Source: Acidovorax delafieldii
GTDB taxonomy: Bacteria > Pseudomonadota > Gammaproteobacteria > Burkholderiales > Burkholderiaceae_C
Assembly: GCA_002327945.1 (NCBI GenBank)
Contig: DCVY01000251.1
Coordinates: 1 to 6,294 of the forward strand
Direction of reading: 5' to 3'
Length of the DNA stretch: 6,294 bases
Shown here in pieces: positions 1 to 6,294 of the stretch. The notes beneath the pieces were generated by a model. It saw only the letters and a program-made list of their open reading frames with translations. It searched no databases and was not told the origin of the DNA. A program made the position numbers and the translations under genes. How positions within the stretch are numbered: position 1 is the first letter of the stretch; each line of letters opens with the position of its first letter.

Positions 1-41
1 GTTATGCAGGTCATCCCTTGAGGACGGGGAACCGAGGAAAA

Positions 42-157
42 TATTGATCCGGCACGGTTTATTCCTGAGATTCGATACCGTTCATCCTGAGTTTGTCGAA
101 GATCTTCCACCAACCCAGTCCGAGCGGGGTTCACGAACAATGCGCGCCGAATCAATA
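42..157. repeat. 116-bp palindromic intergenic element, copy 1
   Basis: This stretch matches positions 4112-4227 in the same orientation at 108 of 116 bases (93%). Its ends are inverted: TATTGATCCGG on the left, and CCGAATCAATA on the right, which reads TATTGATTCGG on the other strand. Pairing continues imperfectly for about 27 bases (roughly 21 of 27), and near the centre lies the perfect palindrome GAAGATCTTC (98-107). The outermost TA at each end could be a target-site duplication, as made by IS630/Tc1-type transposases, which would make this a non-autonomous MITE. It could equally be a REP-like unit. No transposase is in the window. The right end lies 13 bp before the queF Shine-Dalgarno. 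Confidence 0.85.
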
Positions 158-170
158 GGTTAAATAGCAA

Positions 171-175
171 AAGGA
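171..175 (+). promoter_or_regulatory. queF ribosome binding site
   Basis: AAGGA, preceded by further A residues, lies six bases before the ATG at 182. This spacing supports that ATG as the queF start. The site sits just outside the right end of the palindromic element, so the element forms most of the visible queF leader. Confidence 0.75.
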
Positions 176-181
176 CAATCC

Positions 182-1027
182 ATGACCACGCCGGAACAAT
201 CCCAACTTGGCAAGGCATCAGCGTATGCCGACCAGTACGATGCTGCGCTGCTGTTTCCCATCCCGCGTGCGGACAAGCGCGTCGAGATCGGCATTGCGGG
301 CGCGCCTCCTTTCTTCGGGGCCGATTTGTGGACGGCGTTCGAACTATCGTGGCTGAACTTGCGCGGCAAGCCGCAGGTGGCGCTGGCGCACATCACCGTG
401 CCCTGCGAGACGCCCAACATCGTCGAGAGCAAGTCCTTCAAACTCTACCTCAACAGCTTCAACAGCACCCGCTTTACCGACGCGGCCGAAGTGCAGGCCC
501 GTATCCGCGCCGACATCAGCGAGGCCGTGTGGCGCGGCGCCGACCACCCCGCCACCGTGGGCGTGAAGCTGCTGCTGCCCGAGCTGTTTGACCGCGAGCC
601 CGTGCACGAGCTGGACGGCCTGAGCCTGGACCGGCTGGATGTGGAATGCACACGCTACCAACCCGCACCCGACTTGCTGACTGCTGCGTTGGACGAAGCG
701 CCCGTGTCCGAGGTGCTGACCAGCAACCTGCTCAAGAGCAATTGCCTGGTCACGGGCCAGCCCGACTGGGGCAGCGTGCAGATTGCCTACAGCGGCCCGC
801 AGATCGACCAGGAAGGCTTGCTGCAATACCTCGTGAGTTTTCGCAACCACAACGAATTCCACGAACAGTGTGTGGAGCGCATCTTCATGGACGTATGGAC
901 GCGCTGCAAACCCATCAAGCTCACGGTGTACGCGCGCTACACCCGCCGCGGCGGGCTCGACATCAACCCGCTGCGCACCAGCCACCCGCAGCAGTTGCCG
1001 GCCAACATCCGGACGGCCCGGCAGTGA
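182..1027 (+). CDS. queF: NADPH-dependent 7-cyano-7-deazaguanine (preQ0) reductase QueF
   Basis: QueF reduces the nitrile of preQ0 to the aminomethyl group of preQ1 with two NADPH. This is a cytosolic step of queuosine synthesis before insertion into tRNA. The 281-residue product has the length of the long, bimodular (E. coli-type) T-fold form. The QueF signature [13 protein letters not shown] is at residues 82-94. The catalytic block [12 protein letters not shown] spans 186-197: Cys188 is the expected nucleophile that forms the thioimide, and Asp195 the proton donor. FHEQC (226-230) supplies the conserved His227 and Glu228. The spacings match E. coli QueF as I recall it. The ATG at 182 has a good Shine-Dalgarno. 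No other queuosine gene is adjacent, and the gene converges on the aer-like gene. No preQ1 riboswitch is evident upstream; a palindromic repeat fills the leader instead. No inactivating change is seen. Confidence 0.97.
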   Translation: MTTPEQSQLGKASAYADQYDAALLFPIPRADKRVEIGIAGAPPFFGADLWTAFELSWLNLRGKPQVALAHITVPCETPNIVESKSFKLYLNSFNSTRFTDAAEVQARIRADISEAVWRGADHPATVGVKLLLPELFDREPVHELDGLSLDRLDVECTRYQPAPDLLTAALDEAPVSEVLTSNLLKSNCLVTGQPDWGSVQIAYSGPQIDQEGLLQYLVSFRNHNEFHEQCVERIFMDVWTRCKPIKLTVYARYTRRGGLDINPLRTSHPQQLPANIRTARQ

Positions 1028-1056
1028 CAGGCGTCAGGCCCGCGCGTTCAGGCCCT

Positions 1057-2616
1057 TCAGGGCATCTTGAACACATCCACCGACCGCCCCAGCGATTCGG
1101 CGCTGGCCTTGAGACTTTGCGCCGACGCCGTGGACTCTTCCACCAGCGCGGCGTTTTGCTGCGTGACCGTGTCGAGCTGGGTCACAGCCTCGTTCACCTG
1201 CGAAATACCGAGCGACTGCTCCTTGGTGGCGCTGCTGATCTGCTGAACCAGCGCGCTCACCCGCTGCACGGCATCGACCACCTCGTGGATGGTGCCAGCG
1301 GCATGATCCATCTGCTGGGCGCCGCTGGAAATCTGGTCCACGGTGGTCGAGATCATTGCGCTGATCTCTTTGGCCGCCGCTGCGCTGCGCTGCGCGAGCG
1401 CCCGCACCTCGCCCGCCACCACCGCAAACCCGCGGCCTTGCTCGCCCGCACGGGCCGCCTCGACCGCCGCGTTGAGCGCCAGCAGATTGGTCTGAAACGC
1501 AATGCTTTCGATCACCCCCACGATCTCGCGGATCTTGGTGGACGATTGCCTCATGTGCTGCATGGCAGCGCCCACCTCCTGCACCGCTTTTCCTCCACGC
1601 AAGGCGGTCTCGCTGCTTTGAGCGCTCTCACGGGACACCGTGGCTGCAGTGTCCGCCGTCTGCCGGACGGTACTGGACAGCTCCTCCATCGACGCGGCCG
1701 TTTCCTCCAGGCTGCTGGCCTGTGACTCGGTGCGCGCCGACAGGTCGTAGCTGCCTTGCATGATCTCCGTGGCCGACTCGGTAAAACTGCGCACCTCTGT
1801 GCGCACATCGCCCACCACGGCCCGCAGATTGACCTGCGTCTGCTGCAGCCGCTGCAACAGCACGCCCAGGGGCTGGGGATAATCGGTCGCCACCGAGGTC
1901 GCCAGATTGCAGCCGGAAATATCCGAAGAAAAACGGATGGCCTCCTGCACCCCCGACAACACGACCGACTGATAGCGCCACAGCACACAACCCGCACCGA
2001 TCAGCAGCAACGCGGCTCGCGTGGCAATGGCCGTGCCACCCTGCAAGCCCACCACATCAGGCAAAAGCACCACCAGCACCAGCAGCAGCAACAAGGCGGC
2101 CATGCGTTGCAACAAAGGCAGCTGCGCTGCGCGCTGGCGCAGCCCCTTGAAGCCGCTGTAGCGTATTGCGCCGGATTCCAGGGTGAAACTGCTGCGGCCC
2201 GATGCGGTTTCTGCACGCATCTGGGCATACAGTGCCTCGGCGGCGGCGGATTCAGCGGCGGAGGGCTTGGTGCGCACCGACATGTAGGCGCGCGGCTTGC
2301 CACCTTCCATGATGGGCGTGACATTGGCCCGCACCCAATAATGGTCACCGTTTTTGCGGCGGTTTTTGACCAGCCCCGTCCAGGGCTCACCGCGGCCGAT
2401 GGTGCGCCACATGTCTTTGTAGGCTTGGGCGGGCATGTCGGGGTGGCGAATCAGATTGTGCGGCTGGCCCACCAGTTCATCGTGGCTGAACCCGCTGGCC
2501 TCGATGAAAGCGCGGTTGCAGTGCAAGATGACACCTTTGGTATCTGTGGTCGATACCAGCATGCTCTGGGCCGGAAAATCGTATTCACGCTGGGTTACCG
2601 GCAAATTCACACGCAT
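1057..2616 (-). CDS. aer: Aer-type PAS methyl-accepting chemotaxis protein (aerotaxis/redox receptor)
   Basis: The 519-residue product is a membrane chemoreceptor that would signal to CheA/CheW. An N-terminal PAS domain (about 18-118) carries [13 protein letters not shown] (50-62), DMW (68-70) and [16 protein letters not shown] (83-98), nearly identical to E. coli Aer. Arg57, His58 and Asp60, reported as important for FAD binding in Aer, are present at the same numbers. Two hydrophobic segments (about 172-191 and 198-218) flank a short loop, as in the Aer membrane anchor. A HAMP-like stretch follows (about 219-275), then a long signalling coiled coil. The hairpin tip at about 366-415 includes [20 protein letters not shown] (372-391). 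The C-terminus, FKMP, has no NWETF-type CheR/CheB tether. The ATG at 2616 is chosen for its Shine-Dalgarno and the homologous N-terminus; the frame stays open to 2883 but runs into dinB. Oxygen or redox sensing through FAD is inferred from the family. Confidence 0.93.
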   Translation of the reverse strand: MRVNLPVTQREYDFPAQSMLVSTTDTKGVILHCNRAFIEASGFSHDELVGQPHNLIRHPDMPAQAYKDMWRTIGRGEPWTGLVKNRRKNGDHYWVRANVTPIMEGGKPRAYMSVRTKPSAAESAAAEALYAQMRAETASGRSSFTLESGAIRYSGFKGLRQRAAQLPLLQRMAALLLLLVLVVLLPDVVGLQGGTAIATRAALLLIGAGCVLWRYQSVVLSGVQEAIRFSSDISGCNLATSVATDYPQPLGVLLQRLQQTQVNLRAVVGDVRTEVRSFTESATEIMQGSYDLSARTESQASSLEETAASMEELSSTVRQTADTAATVSRESAQSSETALRGGKAVQEVGAAMQHMRQSSTKIREIVGVIESIAFQTNLLALNAAVEAARAGEQGRGFAVVAGEVRALAQRSAAAAKEISAMISTTVDQISSGAQQMDHAAGTIHEVVDAVQRVSALVQQISSATKEQSLGISQVNEAVTQLDTVTQQNAALVEESTASAQSLKASAESLGRSVDVFKMP

Positions 2617-2625
2617 GCGCTGGGT

Positions 2626-2631
2626 CTCCTT
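2626..2631 (-). promoter_or_regulatory. aer ribosome binding site
   Basis: On the minus strand AAGGAG precedes the ATG at 2616 with a nine-base spacer. This decides the start against the longer open frame reaching 2883, whose extra 89 codons overlap the dinB 3' end and have low-complexity composition. Confidence 0.8.
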
Positions 2632-2647
2632 GTGTTGTCCCGGCCAG

Positions 2648-2674
2648 AAAACGGCAGGAAAACCTTTGATTTTA
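2648..2674 (-). promoter_or_regulatory. Candidate sigma-28 (FliA) promoter for the aer-like gene
   Basis: Read on the minus strand, TAAAATCA is followed by 11 bases and then GCCGTTTT. The enterobacterial FliA consensus is TAAAGTTT-N11-GCCGATAA, so the core TAAA-N15-GCCG is exact and 10 of 16 consensus positions match. Transcription would start near 2641, about ten bases before the Shine-Dalgarno, giving a short leader of about 25 bases. E. coli aer is itself in the FliA regulon, which makes the assignment sensible, but no expression data are available here. A weak sigma-70 alternative overlaps it (TGTTGA, 16 bases, TAAAAT). Confidence 0.55.
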
Positions 2675-2720
2675 ATCACTCCGTCACAATTCAACACAAA
2701 TACCCCACCCCAGCGCCAAG

Positions 2721-4067
2721 TCAAAACAGCGGCGCGGTGTGCGGGTCCGGGTGACGTGCCTGGCGGGTGGCTGCGGAAACCGGCCCGTCCCCCGAAAGCA
2801 GGTGCTCGGACGGGCGCACCAGCGCCCCCACCCGCACACCCAGCAGGCGCAAGCGCTTGTCGAGTGGCACGCGCTTGAGGCACAGCCCCGCCGTGTGGCG
2901 GATGGTGGCCGCGTCCTGCGTGGGCGCGGGCAAGGTGTGGTCGCGCGTGGCGGTTTTGAAGTCGTCATAGCGCAGCTTGATGCCGATGGTTTTGCCCGCA
3001 TAGCCCTTGCGCTGCAGGTCCTCAGCCACACGCTGGCACAGGTCGGTGAAGATGAGCGAAAGCTCGGCCTTGTCGCGCACGGCGTGCAGATCGCGCTCGA
3101 ACGTGGTTTCGCGGCTCATGCTGACGGGCTCGCTCTCGGTCACCACGGGGCTGTCGTCCCGGCCCCAGGCCGCGCGGTGCATCCAGGCTCCGGTCGATTT
3201 GCCGAAATGCCCCATCAGCCACTGCGGGTCTTGCACTGCCAGCTCTCCAATGGTCTGGATGCCCAGAGCCGCGAGCTTTTCGCCCGCCTTGGGGCCGATG
3301 CCGTTGATCTTGCGCACGTTGAGCGGCCAGATCTTGGCCTGCAAATCTTCTTCGTAAACGATGGAGATGCCATTGGGCTTGTTGAACTCGCTGGCCATCT
3401 TGGCCAGCAGCCGGTTGGGCGCCACGCCGATCGAGCAGGTCAGGCCCGTGGCGTCCAAGATGCCTTTCTGGATGAGCCGCGCCAGCACGCGCCCGCCCTC
3501 GCGCTGGCCACCGGGCACGTCGGTGAAATCAATGTACACCTCGTCCACGCCGCGGTCCTGCATCACTGGCGCAATGTCGGTGATGGTGCGCTTGAACAGG
3601 CGCGAGTATTTGCGCACCTCGTCAAAATCCACCGGCAGCACGATGGCCTGCGGGCACAGCCGGGCCGCCTTCATCATGCCCATGGCCGAGCCCACGCCAA
3701 ACTGCCGCGCGGCATAGGTGGCGGTGGTGATGACGCCCCGGCCCACATAGTCTTTCAACCGGGGGAAATCGGCCACAGGGATAAAGCGCGGATCGCGCAG
3801 ACCCGAACCATCGGGCTGCTGCAGCAAGGCATCGTCCGCTTTGCGCCGCCCACCGCCAATCACCACGGGCAGCCCCTGAAGCTGCGGATAGCGCAGCAAC
3901 TCGACAGATGCAAAGAACGCATCCATGTCCAGGTGCGCAATGCGGCGCAGCGGTGCGGGGCGATCAGCGGGAGATACAGAAAAGGGTGCAGCAGCTTCGG
4001 TCACAGCCACTATTTTGCGCGGTCCGCCCGCCTCCGCCACATTCGCCTTTTGCGGCCCTGATTGCAA
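2721..4067 (-). CDS. dinB: DNA polymerase IV (Y-family translesion polymerase DinB)
   Basis: This is an error-prone Y-family polymerase that extends past damaged or misaligned template. The 448-residue frame has the palm motif [12 protein letters not shown] (45-56), with metal ligands Asp47 and Asp49 and likely steric-gate Phe52. The second acidic motif GVDEVYID (173-180) gives Asp175 and Glu176. [23 protein letters not shown] (211-233) and the helix-hairpin-helix [16 protein letters not shown] (255-270) follow. The little-finger domain covers about 310-418. About 33 extra residues (73-109) sit between the IGG and [12 protein letters not shown] strands compared with E. coli Pol IV. The last five residues, TAPLF, resemble a degenerate beta-clamp motif. 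The start is unsettled. The first possible codon is TTG at 4067, two codons after a stop. GTG at 4040 (behind AAAAGG), 4010 and 4004 are alternatives; there is no ATG before the catalytic motif. No LexA box was seen. Confidence 0.94.
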   Translation of the reverse strand: MQSGPQKANVAEAGGPRKIVAVTEAAAPFSVSPADRPAPLRRIAHLDMDAFFASVELLRYPQLQGLPVVIGGGRRKADDALLQQPDGSGLRDPRFIPVADFPRLKDYVGRGVITTATYAARQFGVGSAMGMMKAARLCPQAIVLPVDFDEVRKYSRLFKRTITDIAPVMQDRGVDEVYIDFTDVPGGQREGGRVLARLIQKGILDATGLTCSIGVAPNRLLAKMASEFNKPNGISIVYEEDLQAKIWPLNVRKINGIGPKAGEKLAALGIQTIGELAVQDPQWLMGHFGKSTGAWMHRAAWGRDDSPVVTESEPVSMSRETTFERDLHAVRDKAELSLIFTDLCQRVAEDLQRKGYAGKTIGIKLRYDDFKTATRDHTLPAPTQDAATIRHTAGLCLKRVPLDKRLRLLGVRVGALVRPSEHLLSGDGPVSAATRQARHPDPHTAPLF

Positions 4068-4111
4068 ACCGGATCATGCGAGCGGGCAGGTCCAGCGTGA
4101 TTTGCAGCGCC

Positions 4112-4227
4112 TATTGATCCGGAACGGTTTATTCCTGAGATTCGATAGCGTTCATCCTGCGTTTGTCGAAGAGCTTCCACCAACCCAGTCCGAGTGGGGT
4201 TCACGAATAATCCACGCCGAATCAATA
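4112..4227. repeat. 116-bp palindromic intergenic element, copy 2
   Basis: This is the second copy of the element at 42-157, in the same orientation, with eight substitutions and no indels. It keeps the TATTGATCCGG and CCGAATCAATA ends and the flanking TA. The arms still pair at about 21 of 27 bases, and the central palindrome is GAAGAGCTTC (4168-4177), one base from perfect. Relative to the downstream gene it is inverted compared with copy 1: the gene on its left, dinB, is on the minus strand and starts about 45 bp away. Confidence 0.85.
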
Positions 4228-4233
4228 GGAGGC

Positions 4234-4251
4234 TGTCGAAGGGCTTCGACA
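4234..4251. repeat. Short hairpin with TGTCGAAG arms
   Basis: TGTCGAAG and CTTCGACA are perfectly complementary around a GG centre; a real loop would open to four bases. The arm shares the TTGTCGAAG-like core found inside the neighbouring 116-bp element (around 4164-4171). It may therefore be a fragment of a related palindromic repeat lying six bases outside the element's end. A second hairpin, TCTCAG-AGG-CTGAGA, follows at 4255-4269. Neither has a T tract, so termination is not claimed. Confidence 0.6.
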
Positions 4252-4254
4252 ATC

Positions 4255-4269
4255 TCTCAGAGGCTGAGA
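4255..4269. repeat. Short hairpin TCTCAG-AGG-CTGAGA
   Basis: A six-base stem with a three-base loop lies in the gap between the cyclase gene and dinB. It is three bases beyond the TGTCGAAG hairpin, and the two could stack in a transcript from either strand. No function is evident. Confidence 0.45.
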
Positions 4270-4302
4270 CAAGGTGCTAATCTTCGAGAAGAAACAAATT
4301 GA

Positions 4303-4323
4303 AACGCTTATGCAGAAAGCGTT
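4303..4323 (-). terminator. Possible intrinsic terminator of the diguanylate cyclase gene
   Basis: On the minus strand, AACGCTT, a seven-base loop and AAGCGTT form a perfect seven-base stem beginning 13 bases after the TGA of the cyclase gene. The bases after it, TCAATTTGTTTCTTC, are T-rich but interrupted. The stem has only three G-C pairs, so termination would be weak; chance is not excluded. Confidence 0.4.
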
Positions 4324-4336
4324 ATTCGCTATTAAT

Positions 4337-6294
4337 TCATGAGCAAACCGGTGCCTGACCGCCGTCTTGCTCCACCAGCACGGGCGCGGCATCCGCCCCT
4401 GCATACAGGCGAAACTGTCGCCGGCCCGCCTGCTTGGCGGCATACATGGCCGCGTCGGCATGGCGCGACAGCTCCTCGAAATTCTGGCCATGCCCGGGGA
4501 ACAGGGCGATACCGCCGCTCAGCCCCACCGACAACGCCCTGCCGTGGACCACATAAGGGGCGCTGCATGCGGCCGCGATCTTGCGCGCCACATGGCAGGC
4601 CTGCTCGGGGGCATGAATGCCCGGCAGCAACACCACAAACTCATCGCCCCCCTGGCGGCACACCGTGTCGGACGCACGCACGGCGCCCGTGAGGCGCTGC
4701 GCCAGCTGCACCAGCAACTCGTCGCCCACGTCGTGGCCCAGGGTGTCATTGATCTGCTTGAATCCATCCAGATCGATGTACATCACGGCCACCGATTTAC
4801 CGTCGCGCCGCGCATGGGCCAGCGCCTGGCGGGCGCGGTCTTGCAGCAGCACACGGTTGGGCAGGTCGGTCAGCGCATCGTAGTGCGCCAGGTGCGCCAT
4901 GCGCTCGGCCATGGCCACGGCGTCGGTCACATCGCGCAGCACAGTGACGGCGCCATTGATCTGGCCGTGGCGGTCGGTGATGGGGCTGGCCGATTCCTCC
5001 ACGTCAAAGCGCTGGCCACTGCTGCGGTGCAGCACCACGCCGCGCGCGTGCTCCACGGTTTTGTGCTGCTGCAGCGCCAGGCGCAGCGGGCTGGGCTGGG
5101 GCGCCTGCCCGTCGGGGGTGTGCAGGCGAATCACCTCGTCCACATTGCGCCCGGCGGCATCAAAACCCTGCCAGCCCGTCAGGCGCTGGGCCACGGGGTT
5201 GAGGTAGGTGACCAGCCCCTGCGCATCGGTGCAGACCACGGCATCGCCAATCGACTTGAGCGTCAGGCGCATGCGCTCTTTTTCGTCAAACAGCGCATCT
5301 TCCATGCGCTTGCGCTCGGTGATGTCGGTCACCTGCACGAAAATGCCGCGCACCTCGTCGCCGTCGGCATCGGGGATATAGGACACCACGCTGTAACGCG
5401 CCACCCCATTGGGGTGCAGCATGGTGCACTCGAAAAGTTGCTCGCGCCCCTGCAGGGCCTGCTCAAGATACGGCAGGCTCTTGTCGTAGCGCGTCTCGCC
5501 GAGCAGCTCGCTGATATGCCTGCCGTGCATCTGCCCAGGGGTTTTGCCAAACCACTCCACACAGGCATTGTTGGCAAAACGATTGTGCAAATCGCGGTCC
5601 CAATAGCCAATCATTGAGGGCAGGTTGTTCAAAATGGTGCGCAAGTCGTGCTCGGCCTGTTGCAGCTGGCCGCTGAGCTGCTGGCGGCGGCGCAACTCCC
5701 GTGCAAACAGATACGCCAGCCCCACGCAGGCCGCCAGCAGTACCAGCGCAAAACTGTCCAGAATCCAGGCGCTGCGGTACCAGCCGGCCAATACGGTATC
5801 CACCGACTGGGCCACAGTCACCATCAGGGGGTAGTCGCCCACATGCCGGAAGGCAAAAATGCGTTCAACGTCGTCAAGCACGGCGCGGCTGGTGAAGACA
5901 CCGCTGCGGGCGGACTGGAGGGTGCGCATGTTGGCGGTGCCCGCCAGACTGCGACCCACCGCGTCCTCTCTGATAGGGAACCGCGCAAGCAGCACGCCAT
6001 CGGCGCGGAACAGGCCCAGGGCGCCACCGGGCCCCATTTCCAACTCGTCAAAAAGGCTTTGAAAATGCGCCAGCCGGATGGCGCCCACCACCACCCCGGC
6101 CAGTTTTCCATCAGCGTCGTAGTAGGCACGGCTCAGGGGCAGGCTGTGCAGGCCGGTCAGGCGCGAGCGCACCGGCGCCCCCACGTACAGGCCCTTGTGG
6201 GTGCCGCTCTGGAACACCTGGACATAGTCGCGATCGCCAAAGTTGGCCTTGCGGGGTTCTACAAACTGGGAATCGAGCACGACGTTACCAGCCC
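4337..6294 (-). CDS. Membrane diguanylate cyclase: Cache-like sensor, two PAS domains, GGDEF (N-terminus outside the window)
   Basis: The product makes the second messenger c-di-GMP from two GTP, which generally favours attachment over swimming. The frame is open to the window edge, so the start is missing; GTG at 6280 is only the first in-window start-like codon. Numbering from there, residues 1-160 resemble the end of an extracytoplasmic dCache sensor (RDYVQVF; LPLSRAYYDADGKLAGVVVGAI; ADGVLLARFP). One membrane helix follows (about 170-193), then a short coiled coil, PAS 1 (about 209-325, ending DITERKRMEDAL) and PAS 2 (about 338-455). The GGDEF domain (about 465-626) has YDALTDLPNR (467-476), IDLDGFKQINDTLGHDVGD (502-520) and an intact GGDEF at 544-548. 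RASD at 535-538 is the inhibitory I-site, so product feedback is expected. There is no EAL domain; about 20 residues follow the GGDEF fold. The sensed ligand cannot be told. Confidence 0.93.
   Translation of the reverse strand, partial: AGNVVLDSQFVEPRKANFGDRDYVQVFQSGTHKGLYVGAPVRSRLTGLHSLPLSRAYYDADGKLAGVVVGAIRLAHFQSLFDELEMGPGGALGLFRADGVLLARFPIREDAVGRSLAGTANMRTLQSARSGVFTSRAVLDDVERIFAFRHVGDYPLMVTVAQSVDTVLAGWYRSAWILDSFALVLLAACVGLAYLFARELRRRQQLSGQLQQAEHDLRTILNNLPSMIGYWDRDLHNRFANNACVEWFGKTPGQMHGRHISELLGETRYDKSLPYLEQALQGREQLFECTMLHPNGVARYSVVSYIPDADGDEVRGIFVQVTDITERKRMEDALFDEKERMRLTLKSIGDAVVCTDAQGLVTYLNPVAQRLTGWQGFDAAGRNVDEVIRLHTPDGQAPQPSPLRLALQQHKTVEHARGVVLHRSSGQRFDVEESASPITDRHGQINGAVTVLRDVTDAVAMAERMAHLAHYDALTDLPNRVLLQDRARQALAHARRDGKSVAVMYIDLDGFKQINDTLGHDVGDELLVQLAQRLTGAVRASDTVCRQGGDEFVVLLPGIHAPEQACHVARKIAAACSAPYVVHGRALSVGLSGGIALFPGHGQNFEELSRHADAAMYAAKQAGRRQFRLYAGADAAPVLVEQDGGQAPVCS

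Noticed and set aside
1..41. Possible end of an upstream gene at the left edge
   Set aside because: Forty-one bases are too few. Plus-strand frames stop at 19-21 and 45-47 or run into the repeat, and no recognisable C-terminus is visible.
1..181. preQ1 riboswitch before queF
   Set aside because: No preQ1 aptamer-like hairpin with an A-rich tail pairing near the ribosome binding site was recognised; the stretch is explained by the palindromic element.
1028..1056. Bidirectional terminator between the convergent queF and receptor genes
   Set aside because: The 29-bp gap has a direct repeat of TCAGGCCC (1034-1041 and 1048-1055) but no convincing stem with a T tract on either strand.
646..1725. 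359-codon plus-strand frame spanning the queF end and the receptor end
   Set aside because: It crosses out of frame through queF and antisense through the chemoreceptor signalling domain; both are firmly identified.
1756..2754. 332-codon plus-strand frame opposite the receptor
   Set aside because: It is antisense to the PAS and membrane part of the receptor and shows no domain.
2617..2883. 89-codon N-terminal extension of the receptor
   Set aside because: It overlaps the dinB 3' end, is low-complexity (A, G, P, R), and would bypass the clear Shine-Dalgarno before the ATG at 2616.
2739..4061. 440-codon plus-strand open frame opposite dinB
   Set aside because: It mirrors dinB almost end to end and its product has no recognisable fold, being rich in H, A, G, R and Q. 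It is an antisense shadow caused by high GC at third codon positions.
3925..4302. 125-codon plus-strand frame containing repeat copy 2
   Set aside because: Its first part is antisense to the dinB start and the rest is the repeat, whose differences from copy 1 are all non-synonymous. It is not a gene.
4367..5617. 416-codon plus-strand open frame opposite the diguanylate cyclase
   Set aside because: Same reason: the minus strand carries intact PAS and GGDEF motifs, while this frame has no recognisable motif or convincing ribosome binding site.

Overview
The window is GC-rich DNA, most likely from a beta-proteobacterium of the Comamonadaceae (Acidovorax and relatives). This rests on protein style: a bimodular QueF, a beta-type DinB with a long N-terminal insertion, an Aer-type receptor and a PAS/GGDEF protein. 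It is a judgement by eye, not a database result. Four genes are supported: queF on the plus strand, and an aer-like receptor gene, dinB and a diguanylate cyclase gene on the minus strand.

Layout. Positions 1-181 are the queF leader. They hold one copy of a 116-bp imperfect palindrome (42-157) and the queF ribosome binding site. queF (182-1027) makes preQ0 reductase of the queuosine tRNA-modification pathway. It converges on the aer-like gene (1057-2616, minus), with 29 bp between the stop codons. A 104-bp gap (2617-2720) carries a candidate sigma-28 (FliA) flagellar promoter and a good Shine-Dalgarno for the receptor. dinB (2721 to about 4067, minus) encodes the Y-family DNA polymerase IV. 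The gap at 4068-4336 holds a second copy of the palindrome (4112-4227), two more short hairpins and a possible terminator. The large minus-strand gene at 4337-6294 encodes a membrane diguanylate cyclase whose N-terminus lies beyond the window edge.

How the genes relate. The three minus-strand genes are co-directional, but each gap has its own signals, so they need not form one operon. The receptor and the cyclase are both membrane-anchored PAS signalling proteins, acting on swimming behaviour and on c-di-GMP respectively. DinB and QueF are unrelated housekeeping or stress functions. No defence system, prophage, CRISPR array, tRNA or rRNA was seen.

The least ordinary feature is the pair of 93%-identical 116-bp elements. 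They have inverted ends beginning TATTGAT(C/T)CGG, a possible TA target duplication and a central GAAGATCTTC palindrome. They look like a small non-autonomous palindromic element (MITE- or REP-like), and each sits directly upstream of a gene.
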